Shown: positions 1 to 8,665, numbered from the stretch's first letter. The stretch is DNA of 29,759 nt from JAAYCI01 sp964370295 (GCA_964370295.1 CAYJIR010000027.1:1-29759); one strand, 5' to 3'. Notes: a model not told the origin generated them from the sequence alone. Program-made: numbers and translations.

Positions 1-120
1 TTATCATATTTTTACTAACTTTGCTTTTGGTGCAACTTTTGGGGGCAAGACCATGTGGCATCGTGCGCTGTCTTTTGCCGGTTTGCTAGGGTTCAAAACA
101 CATAGAAAAAAGATAAAGCA

Positions 121-165
121 AAAGGCTATTAAAGCAAACTGTCTCTGTTTGCTTTAATAGCCTTT
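121..165. terminator. 19-bp perfect hairpin downstream of valS
   Basis: Bases 121-139 and 147-165 are perfect reverse complements (19 bp) around a 7-nt loop. Read on the minus strand, the stem lies about 80 nt past the valS stop and is followed by a T-rich stretch (complement of 102-118), so it fits an intrinsic terminator for valS. The other 1-246 bases hold no gene I can support. One plus-strand frame is open from base 2 to a stop at 158-160 and could be the tail of a gene entering from the left. It would end inside this stem and matches nothing I recognise. Confidence 0.7.
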
Positions 166-246
166 GTATTGTAAAAATCAAGAGCTGGAAATGGGAAAGT
201 GGTTTGGCATAACAATGAGGGGTTTATTCCTATATTAGAAAAAACC

Positions 247-2880
247 TTACATAAACATACGGAGACTTTCTTGTAAACGTTCGTATTTTTCGCTTGCTTT
301 CAATTGTTTTTGGCGCAATTCTTCCACTACATGGGCAGGCGCTTTTTGCAAAAAGCCATCGTTGGAAAGCCGCTGTGCAAAGCCTGCTACTTCTTTTTCG
401 GCTTGTTGTAATTCTTTTTGTAAGCGTGCCACTTCTTTCTCTTTATCGACAAGCTCCATCATGGGGATAAAGCCTCGCGCTGTGGCTGTGGCCACCTGCA
501 CCATGCCACGGGCCTCGCCCTTGTAGTTTTCGCACAAACTGATTTCTTCAACCCGGGCCAGTGCTTGCAGCACACCACTGGCTTGTTCAAAAGCACTACT
601 GTTTTTGGTTTCAATAATAAGCTGTGTGCGTTTTCCCGGATGCACATTCATATCGGCGCGTACAGCGCGAATAGCACGTATCATATCGATGACAGTAGAA
701 AATTCTTGTTGTTCGGCATCAAAAGCCAAGTCACGACGGCGCATGGGCCAAGATTGCACCATAAGACTGCCTTGTGCGTCGGGTAAGGTTTGGTATATTT
801 CTTCTGTGATAAAAGGCATAAAGGGGTGCAACAATTTTAAGGAGCCACACAGCAAGAATACTAAAACACGGCGAGCCGTATCGGCCTCTTTTTCGTTTTC
901 GGACTGCAGGCGTGTTTTGGTGATTTCTATTGTCCAATCGCACAAAATGTCCCAAATGAATTCGTATATTTTTTGAGCAGCCAGGCCGAATTCGTAGCGT
1001 TCTAGATTGTCTGTGACCAGTTGTACCAGCTCGTTAAAAAGAGAAATCGCCCATTTGTCACTCAATTCAAAATCTTCGGCATCGGGCAGGCCCGGAATAA
1101 AATCCTCGGGCAAGTTCATTTGCACAAAGCGTGCTGCGTTCCAAAGCTTATTCGCAAAATTACGCGAAGATCGAACTTTCTCCGTAGAAAAACGCATGTC
1201 GTTTCCGGGCGTGGAGCCTGTAATAAGAGTGAAGCGAAGTGCATCGGCTCCGTATTCTGCAATGATGTCTAGAGGGTCGATACCGTTGCCAAGGCTCTTG
1301 CTCATTTTGCGGCCGTCGGCATCACGCACTAGGCCATGGATTAAAACGGTGTCGAAAGGGGCTTTGTCTGTGTAATGAAGGCCGGAAAATATCATGCGTG
1401 ATACCCAAAACCCAATGATGTCATAGCCTGTCACCAAGGTATTTGTGGGGTAGAAATAGTTTAAATCCTCGCTGTCTTCTTCGGGCCAACCAAGCACAGA
1501 AAATGGCCACAAAGCACTGGAAAACCAGGTATCTAAGGTGTCTTCATCTTGCCGCAAATCGGTGCTGCCACATCCGGAGCAAACGTTGGGTGTTTCGGTG
1601 CAAACCAACACTTCATTGCAGGCATTGCAATAGTAGGCCGGTATGCGATGCCCCCACCATAACTGGCGCGAAATACACCAGTCCCGTGTGTTTTCCATCC
1701 AGTGAAGATAGGTTTTAGAAAAACGTTCCGGTACAAAGCGGATACTATCATCTTTTACGGCTTCAACAGCGGGCTCGGCAAGGGATTCCATTTTTACAAA
1801 CCATTGCAAAGACACCATGGGTTCGATGGTGGTGCCACAACGATAGCAAGTGCCCACGTTATGCGCGTGAGGCTCTATTTTAACAAGATAGCCTTCACTT
1901 TCTAAATCTGCCACAATGCGTTTGCGCGCGGCAAAGCGGTCTAAGCCGGCGTAGGCACCACCTTCGTTGTTTATGCTTCCGTTTTCATGCATCACACACA
2001 GGGTGGGCAGATTATGGCGTTGCCCCACTTCAAAGTCATTTGGGTCATGAGCAGGCGTTATTTTTACAACACCCGTGCCAAACTCGGCATCAACATAAGA
2101 GTCGGCCACCACTGGGATTTCGCGGTTTATCAGCGGTAAAATAACTTTTTTTCCGTGGAGGTGGGTGTAGCGGCGATCATCCGGATGCACAGCTATGGCC
2201 GTGTCACCCAGCATGGTTTCCGGACGAGTGGTGGCGATTTCTACCCATTCGTCAGTATCGGCCACCTTATAGCGGATGTGCCAAAAACTGCCCTCTTGCT
2301 CTTCGTGTTCTACTTCGGCATCGGAAATGGTGGTGAGGCAATGCGGGCACCAGTTTACAATGCGTTCGCCACGGTAGATTAGCCCCTCTTCATAAAGACG
2401 GATAAATACCGTGCGTACAGCGTGGTTGCAGCCCTCGTCCATAGTGAAGCGCTCGCGCTGCCAATCGCAGCTAGATCCAAGCTTTTTCAGCTGCTCTACG
2501 ATGCGCCCGCCATATTGGCGTTTCCATTCCCATGCGCGTTCCAAATATTTTTCGCGCCCAAGGTCTTCCTTGGTAAGCCCATCGGTTTTCATGTCGGCCA
2601 CAATGCGTGCTTCTGTGGCAATGGAGGCGTGGTCTGTGCCAGGCACCCATAAGGCAGAAAAGCCTTGCATCCGTTTAAGACGAATAAGAATGTCTTGCCA
2701 AGTTTCATCCATGGCGTGCCCCATGTGAAGTTGACCCGTGATATTGGGCGGAGGCATCACAATGGTGTAGGGGATTTTGTCGGGGTTGCGCTCTGCGTGG
2801 AACAAGTTGTTCTCCACCCAGTATGCATAGGTTTTGTCTTCCACCTGTGCGGGGTCGTATACTTTGTCTAGCTGTCTCAT
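247..2880 (-). CDS. valS: Valyl-tRNA synthetase
   Basis: Class I aminoacyl-tRNA synthetase, 877 aa, which charges tRNA-Val with valine in the cytoplasm. The class I signature HMGH is at residues 52-55, following the PPPNITG stretch typical of ValRS, and the KMSKS loop is at 525-529. Between them lies the inserted editing (CP1) domain, which clears mischarged threonine in this family. Cys pairs (NWCPHC, CYRC, CNAC with a later CSGC) suggest bound zinc. The C-terminus is a charged coiled coil of about 65 residues, the tRNA-binding arm usual in bacterial ValRS. Length is normal for the family. The ATG at 2880 has GGAGGAGC just upstream (minus strand). The gene stands alone behind a T-box leader, so expression should rise when tRNA-Val is uncharged. 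Confidence 0.97.
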   Translation of the reverse strand: MRQLDKVYDPAQVEDKTYAYWVENNLFHAERNPDKIPYTIVMPPPNITGQLHMGHAMDETWQDILIRLKRMQGFSALWVPGTDHASIATEARIVADMKTDGLTKEDLGREKYLERAWEWKRQYGGRIVEQLKKLGSSCDWQRERFTMDEGCNHAVRTVFIRLYEEGLIYRGERIVNWCPHCLTTISDAEVEHEEQEGSFWHIRYKVADTDEWVEIATTRPETMLGDTAIAVHPDDRRYTHLHGKKVILPLINREIPVVADSYVDAEFGTGVVKITPAHDPNDFEVGQRHNLPTLCVMHENGSINNEGGAYAGLDRFAARKRIVADLESEGYLVKIEPHAHNVGTCYRCGTTIEPMVSLQWFVKMESLAEPAVEAVKDDSIRFVPERFSKTYLHWMENTRDWCISRQLWWGHRIPAYYCNACNEVLVCTETPNVCSGCGSTDLRQDEDTLDTWFSSALWPFSVLGWPEEDSEDLNYFYPTNTLVTGYDIIGFWVSRMIFSGLHYTDKAPFDTVLIHGLVRDADGRKMSKSLGNGIDPLDIIAEYGADALRFTLITGSTPGNDMRFSTEKVRSSRNFANKLWNAARFVQMNLPEDFIPGLPDAEDFELSDKWAISLFNELVQLVTDNLERYEFGLAAQKIYEFIWDILCDWTIEITKTRLQSENEKEADTARRVLVFLLCGSLKLLHPFMPFITEEIYQTLPDAQGSLMVQSWPMRRRDLAFDAEQQEFSTVIDMIRAIRAVRADMNVHPGKRTQLIIETKNSSAFEQASGVLQALARVEEISLCENYKGEARGMVQVATATARGFIPMMELVDKEKEVARLQKELQQAEKEVAGFAQRLSNDGFLQKAPAHVVEELRQKQLKASEKYERLQESLRMFM

Positions 2881-2921
2881 CGTGCTCCTCCAAAAATTAC
2901 ATCAAAACTGTGGTATATACA

Positions 2922-2954
2922 TAAAAATAAAAAACGTCCCATGCACATGGGACG
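2922..2954 (-). terminator. Regulated terminator of the valS T-box
   Basis: On the minus strand CGTCCCAT and ATGGGACG pair around a GTGC loop (2954-2935) and are followed by TTTTTTATTTTT (2934-2922). The stem begins 8 nt after the T-box core, as expected for the terminator that competes with the antiterminator. Confidence 0.88.
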
Positions 2955-3222
2955 GAATGAACCGCGGTACCACCCAAGTTGCCGCGCAAGGCGGCCGCTT
3001 TGTCTCCCTATAACGTGGGAAAAACGGGCAAAACTAGAAAGAAAACACCAAGGCAGAAAAGAAAACCCGGGAACTGTTTGTTTTGCCTGCTCGAAAGTGA
3101 CAGTAATTAGCTCATTTTCACTGCCCTTTCAGCCGTGGGGCAACTCTCTGTGGAAAATGGGTGCTAAAACTTTCTTTGTCATCGCATGTAGCTGTATTAG
3201 GCACCTTTCTGGTGCAAATTGC
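2922..3222 (-). ncRNA. T-box riboswitch leader of valS
   Basis: The T-box core GGGTGGTACCGCGG is at 2975-2962 on the minus strand. Upstream is a Stem I with the expected apical features: AGAGAG followed by GCC at about 3149-3139, and GGCTGAAAG around 3134-3126. A GTC valine codon in the distal strand (3101-3099, followed by A) is a good specifier candidate and matches the gene controlled. A compact terminator (8-bp stem, 2935-2954) followed by TTTTTTATTTTT lies just before valS. Known mechanism: uncharged tRNA pairs with the specifier and the T-box bulge, stabilises the antiterminator and lets transcription continue. The specifier position is my reading, not a fitted covariance model. Confidence 0.93.
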
Positions 3223-3228
3223 GTAAAT

Positions 3229-3258
3229 AGTATATCAAAATAAAGTACGGTTTGTCAA
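3229..3258 (-). promoter_or_regulatory. Sigma-A-type promoter of valS
   Basis: On the minus strand TTGACA (3258-3253) and TATACT (3234-3229) are separated by 18 nt. They lie just upstream of the T-box Stem I, so transcription should start near 3222. Confidence 0.8.
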
Positions 3259-3299
3259 ATATCAAACGGAGGATTTTCGATAAAGATAGAAAGAATGAA

Positions 3300-3344
3300 C
3301 CTCTGTTTTGGCTTCTTGCGAAACAGAGGGGTTTTCGATATAAT
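3300..3344 (+). promoter_or_regulatory. Promoter with embedded hairpin before the DUF951-prfA run
   Basis: TTGCGA (3316-3321) and TATAAT (3339-3344) are 17 nt apart, a good sigma-A match, about 70 nt before the DUF951 start. A perfect 9-bp inverted repeat (CCTCTGTTT at 3300-3308, AAACAGAGG at 3321-3329) brackets the -35 hexamer. It could be an operator or a coincidence; no run of T follows directly, so I do not call it a terminator. Confidence 0.6.
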
Positions 3345-3416
3345 GAATAGGGGCAAAGTTTACAATGGGAAGCTCCTATCTGCAATAATAATCACAAAAC
3401 AAATGGGAGGCGGCGG

Positions 3417-3596
3417 GTGGATATCAAAGTGGGCGATTGTATTGAAGTGAAAAAACAACATCCCTGTGGTGGAACTGAGTTTGAAGTGCTACGTGTGGGT
3501 ATGGATTTTCGCATCCGCTGTAAAACCTGCAAGCGTGAGGTGATGTTACCACGCGCAAAAATTGAAAAAAATATCAAAAAAGTGTTGCCCGGCTAA
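3417..3596 (+). CDS. DUF951 family small protein
   Basis: A 59-aa cytoplasmic protein of the DUF951 family, common in Firmicutes and of unknown function. It opens MDIKVGDCIEVKKQHPCGG, with a later CKTC pair, so the pattern is CGG plus RCKTCKREVMLPR. Cysteines at about residues 16, 35 and 38 suggest a small metal site (inference). The GTG start at 3417 is chosen because GGGAGG lies 6 nt upstream; the next Met is well inside the conserved core. It is followed 23 nt later by prfA and probably shares its transcript. Confidence 0.9.
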   Translation: MDIKVGDCIEVKKQHPCGGTEFEVLRVGMDFRIRCKTCKREVMLPRAKIEKNIKKVLPG

Positions 3597-3619
3597 AGAA
3601 TGGAGATAAGAGAAAGCTT

Positions 3620-4696
3620 ATGTTTGAAAGTTTATCGGCGGTGAAAAATCGCTTTGAGGAAATCAATTTGCGCTTACAAGATCCTGCCACGGTGCAGGAC
3701 AATACGAAGTATACAGCGCTGATGAAAGAGTATAAACAACTGACGCCACTAATAGAAACATACGAGGCCTATCTGGCGGCGCAAAATGCAATGGAAGATG
3801 CAAAATCTTTGCTAGACGAAGGTGGATTGGATGCAGAGCTGCGCGAGCTCGCCAAGGAAGAATTGGAAGAGAATCGTGATAAGGTAGAAGAATACTCGCA
3901 AAAATTGCAAATACTATTATTGCCAAAAGACGAAAATGACGAGCGGAATGTTATTATGGAAATCCGTGGCGGTACGGGTGGCGACGAGGCAGCTTTGTTT
4001 GCAAATAGCCTATTTCGCATGTACAATTTATACGCGGAAAAACGTGGATGGTCTTTAGAGGTTCTTAGTGCAAACGAAACAGAACTTGGCGGCTTAAAAG
4101 AGGTGGAGTTTTCTTTAGAAGGTGAAAGTGTGTATAGCCGCATGAAGTTTGAGGCGGGCACACATCGCGTACAACGTGTTCCAGAAACGGAGGCACAAGG
4201 TCGCATTCATACCTCGGCGGTAACAGTGGCTGTGATGGCCGAGGCTGAGGAAGTGGATGTGGATATAAACACGGCCGACTTAAAAGTGGATACTTTTCGT
4301 GCTTCCGGGGCCGGTGGCCAGCATGTAAATAAAACATCAAGTGCTATCCGAATTACCCACCTGCCTACAGGTATGGTTGTGGAGTGTCAAGACGAACGCA
4401 GCCAGCATAAAAACCGCGATAAAGCAATGAAAGTGTTGCGTAGCCGTTTGTTGCAGCAAAGGCAAGAGGCACAAAAAAGTGAAATGGATGCCGAGCGCCG
4501 CACCCAAGTGGGCTCGGGCGACCGAAGCGAACGGATTCGCACATACAATTATCCACAAAGCCGTGTAACAGATCATCGCATAAACTTAACTTTATACAAG
4601 TTAGATAATATTTTGTCGGGTGGGTTAGACGAATTGCTAGACCCGATGATTGCGGCAGATCAAGCGGAAAAATTAAAAGCGTCTTCAGGAAATTAA
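3620..4696 (+). CDS. prfA: Peptide chain release factor 1
   Basis: RF1, 358 aa, terminates translation at UAA and UAG on the ribosome. The codon-recognition tripeptide is PET at residues 188-190, the PxT form that defines RF1. The catalytic GGQ is at 232-234 inside SGAGGQHVNKTSSA. Length and domain order are those of a full-length RF1. The usual partner gene prmC, which methylates the Gln of GGQ, is not next to it here; the following gene starts 1 nt after the stop and is a Sua5-type protein. ATG at 3620 follows GGAGATAAGAGAAAG. Confidence 0.97.
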   Translation: MFESLSAVKNRFEEINLRLQDPATVQDNTKYTALMKEYKQLTPLIETYEAYLAAQNAMEDAKSLLDEGGLDAELRELAKEELEENRDKVEEYSQKLQILLLPKDENDERNVIMEIRGGTGGDEAALFANSLFRMYNLYAEKRGWSLEVLSANETELGGLKEVEFSLEGESVYSRMKFEAGTHRVQRVPETEAQGRIHTSAVTVAVMAEAEEVDVDINTADLKVDTFRASGAGGQHVNKTSSAIRITHLPTGMVVECQDERSQHKNRDKAMKVLRSRLLQQRQEAQKSEMDAERRTQVGSGDRSERIRTYNYPQSRVTDHRINLTLYKLDNILSGGLDELLDPMIAADQAEKLKASSGN

Positions 4697-4697
4697 T

Positions 4698-5717
4698 ATG
4701 GTAAAAACGGTGATGCAAACGGTGAGTGCACGTGCCATAGAACAGGCAGTCGAGTGGATTTTGCTAGACGAAGTGGTAGGCTTGCCCACAGAAACAGTAT
4801 ATGGGCTTGCGGCGAATGCTTTTTCGGACAAAGCTGTGGCGCGAATTTTTGATGCAAAAGGGCGTCCGCAAGACAATCCTCTTATTGTTCATATAGCATG
4901 TATAGATGATATGGACAAAGTGGCAAGAAATATACCAGACGAGGCATATGTTCTGGCAAAGGCTTTTTGGCCGGGGCCACTTACCTTGATTTTGGAGCGT
5001 ACAAAAGCCCTTGCACCGGCAGTGAGTGCAGGACTCTCCAGTGTGGGTGTACGCCTGCCTGCACATGAGGCAGCACGCGCGGTGATAAGGGCAGCAGGCG
5101 TGCCGTTGGCAGCTCCCTCGGCCAATGCGTCTGGACGGCCTAGTGCCACCACAGCAGAACACGTGTGGGATGACCTTGCGGGAAAAATACCGTTTGTTTT
5201 AGATGGAGGCCCCTCGGTGATGGGCGTGGAGTCTACAGTGTTAAGCCTACAAGATGAACCGGTGATATTGCGCCCGGGTTTTGTGACAGCAGAAGAAATT
5301 GCAGATGTGCTGGGGAGACCTGTACGCTATGCTGCTTCCGTGACGCAGCCTTTGGAAGCGGGCAAAGCACCGAAAAGCCCGGGCACAAAGTATACACATT
5401 ATGCACCCATGGCCAAGCTTACCCTCGTGGAGGGTTCGTTTTCTTTTTTTCTGGAACAGGCAATAAAATCACAGGATGAACACACATGGGCGTTATGTTT
5501 TGAAGGGGAAGAGTCACACTTGCCAATCCCTGCCCTAAGCTATGGACGCTTGGGTGATTCACAAACCCAAAGTGCGGGTTTGTTTGCGGCCTTGCGTCGT
5601 TTAGATGAAACCGGGGCCAATGTGGCTTTGGTGCGTTGTGATGTGCAAAGTGAGGAAAATTTGGCGGTATACAATCGGCTTTTGCGTGCTGCAGCGTTTC
5701 GGGTGGTGCGGCCATGA
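4698..5717 (+). CDS. tsaC: Threonylcarbamoyl-AMP synthase (Sua5/YwlC type)
   Basis: 339 aa. It makes threonylcarbamoyl-AMP from threonine, bicarbonate and ATP, the first step of t6A37 formation in ANN-decoding tRNAs. The N-terminal YrdC fold (about 1-200) shows GLPTETVYGLAANA, KGRPQDNPL, and APSANASGRPS with its substrate-binding Ser and Asn. The extra C-terminal Sua5 domain (about 225-339) is joined by the typical PGTKYTHYAP linker, so this is the long Sua5 form and not the short TsaC form. The ATG is 1 nt after the prfA stop with AGGAA upstream, which suggests translational coupling. The end overlaps coaE by 4 nt. The close prfA-sua5 arrangement resembles the ywl region of Bacillus. Confidence 0.94.
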   Translation: MVKTVMQTVSARAIEQAVEWILLDEVVGLPTETVYGLAANAFSDKAVARIFDAKGRPQDNPLIVHIACIDDMDKVARNIPDEAYVLAKAFWPGPLTLILERTKALAPAVSAGLSSVGVRLPAHEAARAVIRAAGVPLAAPSANASGRPSATTAEHVWDDLAGKIPFVLDGGPSVMGVESTVLSLQDEPVILRPGFVTAEEIADVLGRPVRYAASVTQPLEAGKAPKSPGTKYTHYAPMAKLTLVEGSFSFFLEQAIKSQDEHTWALCFEGEESHLPIPALSYGRLGDSQTQSAGLFAALRRLDETGANVALVRCDVQSEENLAVYNRLLRAAAFRVVRP

Positions 5718-6331
5718 TGTGGACAGTGGGTATCACCGGGCTTTCCGGCAGTGGAAAATCAAGCCTTGCACAATACTACAAGCATTGTGGTTATGCAACA
5801 GAGGATGGAGACATGCTTTCTCGTGTGGTGTGTAGGCCACAAAGCCCTTGTCTTTCGGCTTTGTGTGAGGTTTTTGGAAACGATATTGTGGATGAAAACG
5901 GGGTTCTACAGCGCCGATCCTTGGGAGAAAAGGTGTATAAGAATGCAGAGATGAACCGCCGTTTGATCGATATAGTGCACCCTTACATCTTAGAGGAACT
6001 AAAAAAACGTGAGCGGTGCGAGGAAAAAAATGGTGGTCGTTTTTTGTTTTTAGATGGAGCTATGATTGTGGGCAGTATTTTCGAACAACACTGCCATAGG
6101 CTTATTTTAGTGGAAGCATCGCCGCGAAATAGTTTAAATAGAATTGTTTTGCGCGATGAAATTTCAGAGCAAGTGGCAGGAAATCGTCTTGCAGCCCAAA
6201 AAAATATAGAAGAAATGCGCTGTGCAGCAAATTACATACTTCACAACGATGGTCCTTTAGATAAGTTGCACGAACAGGCAGAAGAAATTTTGCAAAAACT
6301 GCAATGTGCACAAGCGCAAGCCGAGACATAA
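5714..6331 (+). CDS. coaE: Dephospho-CoA kinase
   Basis: 205 aa P-loop kinase for the last step of CoA synthesis, phosphorylating the 3'-OH of dephospho-CoA. The P-loop GLSGSGKSS is at residues 8-16. The family pattern follows: DGDMLSR (normally DaD), FGNDIVDENG with LQRRSLG, a HP motif in DIVHPYI, then FLDGAMIVG in place of the common dvPLLfE, and the lid-region RIVLRDEISEQVAGNR. The sequence is more divergent than most CoaE proteins but keeps the domain order and length. The ATGA overlap with the previous gene implies coupling. An alternative start is the adjacent ATG at 5717. Confidence 0.85.
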   Translation: MMWTVGITGLSGSGKSSLAQYYKHCGYATEDGDMLSRVVCRPQSPCLSALCEVFGNDIVDENGVLQRRSLGEKVYKNAEMNRRLIDIVHPYILEELKKRERCEEKNGGRFLFLDGAMIVGSIFEQHCHRLILVEASPRNSLNRIVLRDEISEQVAGNRLAAQKNIEEMRCAANYILHNDGPLDKLHEQAEEILQKLQCAQAQAET

Positions 6332-6341
6332 CAGGAGAAAT

Positions 6342-6935
6342 ATGCGGATAAAAAAACAATGGTTTATACGAATTGTTCCTATGTTAGGTATCATTTTGCT
6401 GTTTATCGGATGCAGTGCCAATTTGCCACTGGCGGAAACACGTTACCCACGTGAGTATGATGATGAGGTAGAACAGTGGGCCGAGACCTATGGGTTAGAT
6501 TCTAATCTTGTATATGCGGTTATTTACACAGAAAGTGGATTCGACCCAAACGCCATTTCAGATGCGCAAGCCATAGGCCTTATGCAAATGACAAGCGACA
6601 CCTTCGATTGGGTGAAAAGCAAGATTGCAAGGGAAGAGTCGCTCACTTTTGAAGACTTATATACGCCGGAGCAGAGCATTCGTTTTGGCAGTTATTTTTT
6701 GTCGTATTGTATGGAAAAATATGCCGGGGATGTGTCTACCGCGGCGGCGGCCTACCACAGTGGCATGGGCACAGTGGACGAGCTTTTGCAAGATAGCAGT
6801 TACACGGAAAATGGTGTAACCTTGCAAGATTTTCCTTACCCACAAATGAATAACTATGTGTATAAAATAAATAAAAATTACGAAACATATCAGAGTCTCT
6901 ATCCAAGTGAAGAGGAAAGCACACACCAAGTGTAA
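6342..6935 (+). CDS. Lytic transglycosylase, SLT domain, probable lipoprotein
   Basis: 197 aa from the ATG at 6342, chosen because AGGAG lies 5 nt upstream; a longer in-frame reading from 6306 overlaps coaE and lacks a site. A basic N-terminus and hydrophobic stretch end in FIGC with Cys24, a plausible lipobox, so the protein would be anchored outside the membrane. The SLT/goose-lysozyme-like domain shows YTESGF with catalytic Glu64, then GLMQM and AAAYHSGMGTVDE. The family cleaves the MurNAc-GlcNAc bond of peptidoglycan, leaving 1,6-anhydroMurNAc. It fits growth or remodelling of the wall. The short length is that of the single-domain Slt-type proteins of Firmicutes. Confidence 0.9.
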   Translation: MRIKKQWFIRIVPMLGIILLFIGCSANLPLAETRYPREYDDEVEQWAETYGLDSNLVYAVIYTESGFDPNAISDAQAIGLMQMTSDTFDWVKSKIAREESLTFEDLYTPEQSIRFGSYFLSYCMEKYAGDVSTAAAAYHSGMGTVDELLQDSSYTENGVTLQDFPYPQMNNYVYKINKNYETYQSLYPSEEESTHQV

Positions 6936-6957
6936 CAGAATAGAAAGGAAAATAAAC

Positions 6958-8355
6958 ATGCCAAAGAAAAAAAAGGAGTCTCTTGCTGAACGTTTACTGC
7001 ACACACCTTGCCATTTGGCTGATAGTGAAACCAACACGAAGCATGTGGCCATGGAGTTTTGTGAGGGGTATAAAGAATTTTTAAACAAAGGAAAAACGGA
7101 AAGAGAATGTAACAAAGTGGCGCTTTCCATGTTGCAAAAGGCCGGTTACAAAGAATTGCAGTGCAAAACAAAATATAAAGCCGGAGATAAAATATATTAT
7201 CAAAATCGCGGCAAGGCCCTTGTGGCCGCTACACTGGGCAGTGAAAGTTTGGAAAAAGGTGTGCGTATTATGGCAGCTCATGCCGATTCACCACGCTTGG
7301 ATTTAAAGCCAAATCCCTTGTATGAAGCCGACGAACTGGCCTACTTTAAAACCCATTATTATGGTGGCATCCGCAAATATCAATGGGGAACCATTCCACT
7401 TTCTATGCATGGTGTGGTGGTTAAAAAAGATGGTGAAACTGTAGACATATGTCTGGGCGAACAAGAGGGTGAGCCCGTGTTTACCATTACAGATTTATTG
7501 CCGCATCTTTCTGCAAACCAAAATAAACGCCCCTTGAGCGAGGGGCTTAAAGGGGAAGAACTTAACATTTTGGTGGGTTCTTATCCCGTGGTCGACAAAG
7601 AGGAAAAAAACAGATTTAAACTTGAGGTTATGCGTTTGCTAAACGAAAAATACGGCATCGTGGAGCGTGATTTTGCAAGGGCAGAAATTGAATTTGTGCC
7701 TGCGCATAAGGCCTGTGACATCGGGTTTGATAAAAGTATGTTGGGTGCCTATGGCCAAGATGACCGTGTTTGCTGTTATGCAGCGCTTATGGCAGAACTT
7801 GCAGTGGAGAAACCCAAACACACCTCCGTGTTTGTGATGGCAGACAAAGAAGAGGTGGGCTCGGACGGCGTGACTGGGCTTGCAGGAGATTATTTATTTC
7901 ACTTTCTGCAAAATTTGGCCGAAGGACAAAATGCGCACTATAATACGATGTTAGCGGAATCTCAGTGCCTATCGGCCGATGTACACGCTGCTTTTGATCC
8001 AAACTTTGCCGATGTGTACGATAAGAAAAACACGGTGTTTTTAAATCAAGGGGCAGCTTTTTCAAAATATGGCGGTGCACGTGGGAAATCCGGAAGTTCC
8101 GACGCAGGGGCAGAGTTTATGGGGGTGATAACCTGCCTTTTGGACGAACAGAATATCCCTTGGCAACTGGGAGAACTGGGTCGTGTGGACATAGGCGGTG
8201 GCGGCACAGTGGCAAAATTTATTGCAGGGCGCAATATCGACACGGTGGATATCGGTGTGCCCGTGTTGTCGATGCATTCACCGTTTGAAGTGACTGCGAA
8301 GTTGGATATTTATAACACTTATCAGGTTCTTAAGGCGTTTATAGAGCTTCGCTAA
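6958..8355 (+). CDS. M18 family aminopeptidase
   Basis: 465 aa cytosolic metallo-aminopeptidase of family M18 (aspartyl aminopeptidase/ApeB type). Visible metal and catalytic motifs: HADSPR (His108, Asp110), GQDDR (Asp268/269), DKEEVGS (Glu298/299), ADVHAAFDPN, and the C-terminal GGGGTVAKF. The family removes N-terminal, often acidic, residues from peptides and forms large tetrahedral complexes. The ATG at 6958 is preceded by AAAGGAA; an upstream in-frame ATG at 6907 lies inside the previous gene and is rejected. A hairpin with a T-run at 8417-8477 closes the gene run. Confidence 0.93.
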   Translation: MPKKKKESLAERLLHTPCHLADSETNTKHVAMEFCEGYKEFLNKGKTERECNKVALSMLQKAGYKELQCKTKYKAGDKIYYQNRGKALVAATLGSESLEKGVRIMAAHADSPRLDLKPNPLYEADELAYFKTHYYGGIRKYQWGTIPLSMHGVVVKKDGETVDICLGEQEGEPVFTITDLLPHLSANQNKRPLSEGLKGEELNILVGSYPVVDKEEKNRFKLEVMRLLNEKYGIVERDFARAEIEFVPAHKACDIGFDKSMLGAYGQDDRVCCYAALMAELAVEKPKHTSVFVMADKEEVGSDGVTGLAGDYLFHFLQNLAEGQNAHYNTMLAESQCLSADVHAAFDPNFADVYDKKNTVFLNQGAAFSKYGGARGKSGSSDAGAEFMGVITCLLDEQNIPWQLGELGRVDIGGGGTVAKFIAGRNIDTVDIGVPVLSMHSPFEVTAKLDIYNTYQVLKAFIELR

Positions 8356-8665
8356 TTAATGAATAAAAAATTCAAAACTGCCTATGTGAAATTAAAAAAT
8401 GCAGATTTGGTTTGAGAAAATGCAAGGTTTTTGCCGATTTTCATGCAAAACCCTTGCATTTGTGTTTTCGTTTTTTTGGCGAAGATACGGTGGATAGCAT
8501 CAAAAAATGCCTATAAAAGTGCTGGTTTATGCACTTTCACAGGCACTGTGGAACGATGCAGGGCTGAATATGACCCGCAAGAGTTGATTCAACAGGTGTT
8601 ATTTAATGTTCACTGAATATATAAAAGATGACATATATAAATGGAAAATCATCCTTTCTGTTTTG
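8356..8665. other. Gap between aminopeptidase and cysK
   Basis: 310 bases between two converging genes. It holds the terminator at 8417-8477 and an imperfect hairpin at 8508-8545 (outer TGCCT/AGGCA, inner AAAGTGC/GCACTTT, 8-nt loop). Two short plus-strand frames (ending near 8587 and 8616) look vaguely protein-like but have no good ribosome binding site and match no family I know. They may be a gene fossil. Confidence 0.45.
8417..8477 (+). terminator. Terminator after the aminopeptidase gene
   Basis: AAATGCAAGGTTTT (8418-8431) pairs with AAAACCCTTGCATTT (8447-8461; one extra C bulges). A T-rich tract containing TTTTTTT follows at 8463-8477. It lies about 60 nt after the stop codon. Confidence 0.8.

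Noticed and set aside
2..160. Plus-strand frame open from the left edge, possible tail of a gene
   Set aside because: It ends inside the hairpin at 121-165 and resembles no family I know; another frame is also open here, so chance is likely.
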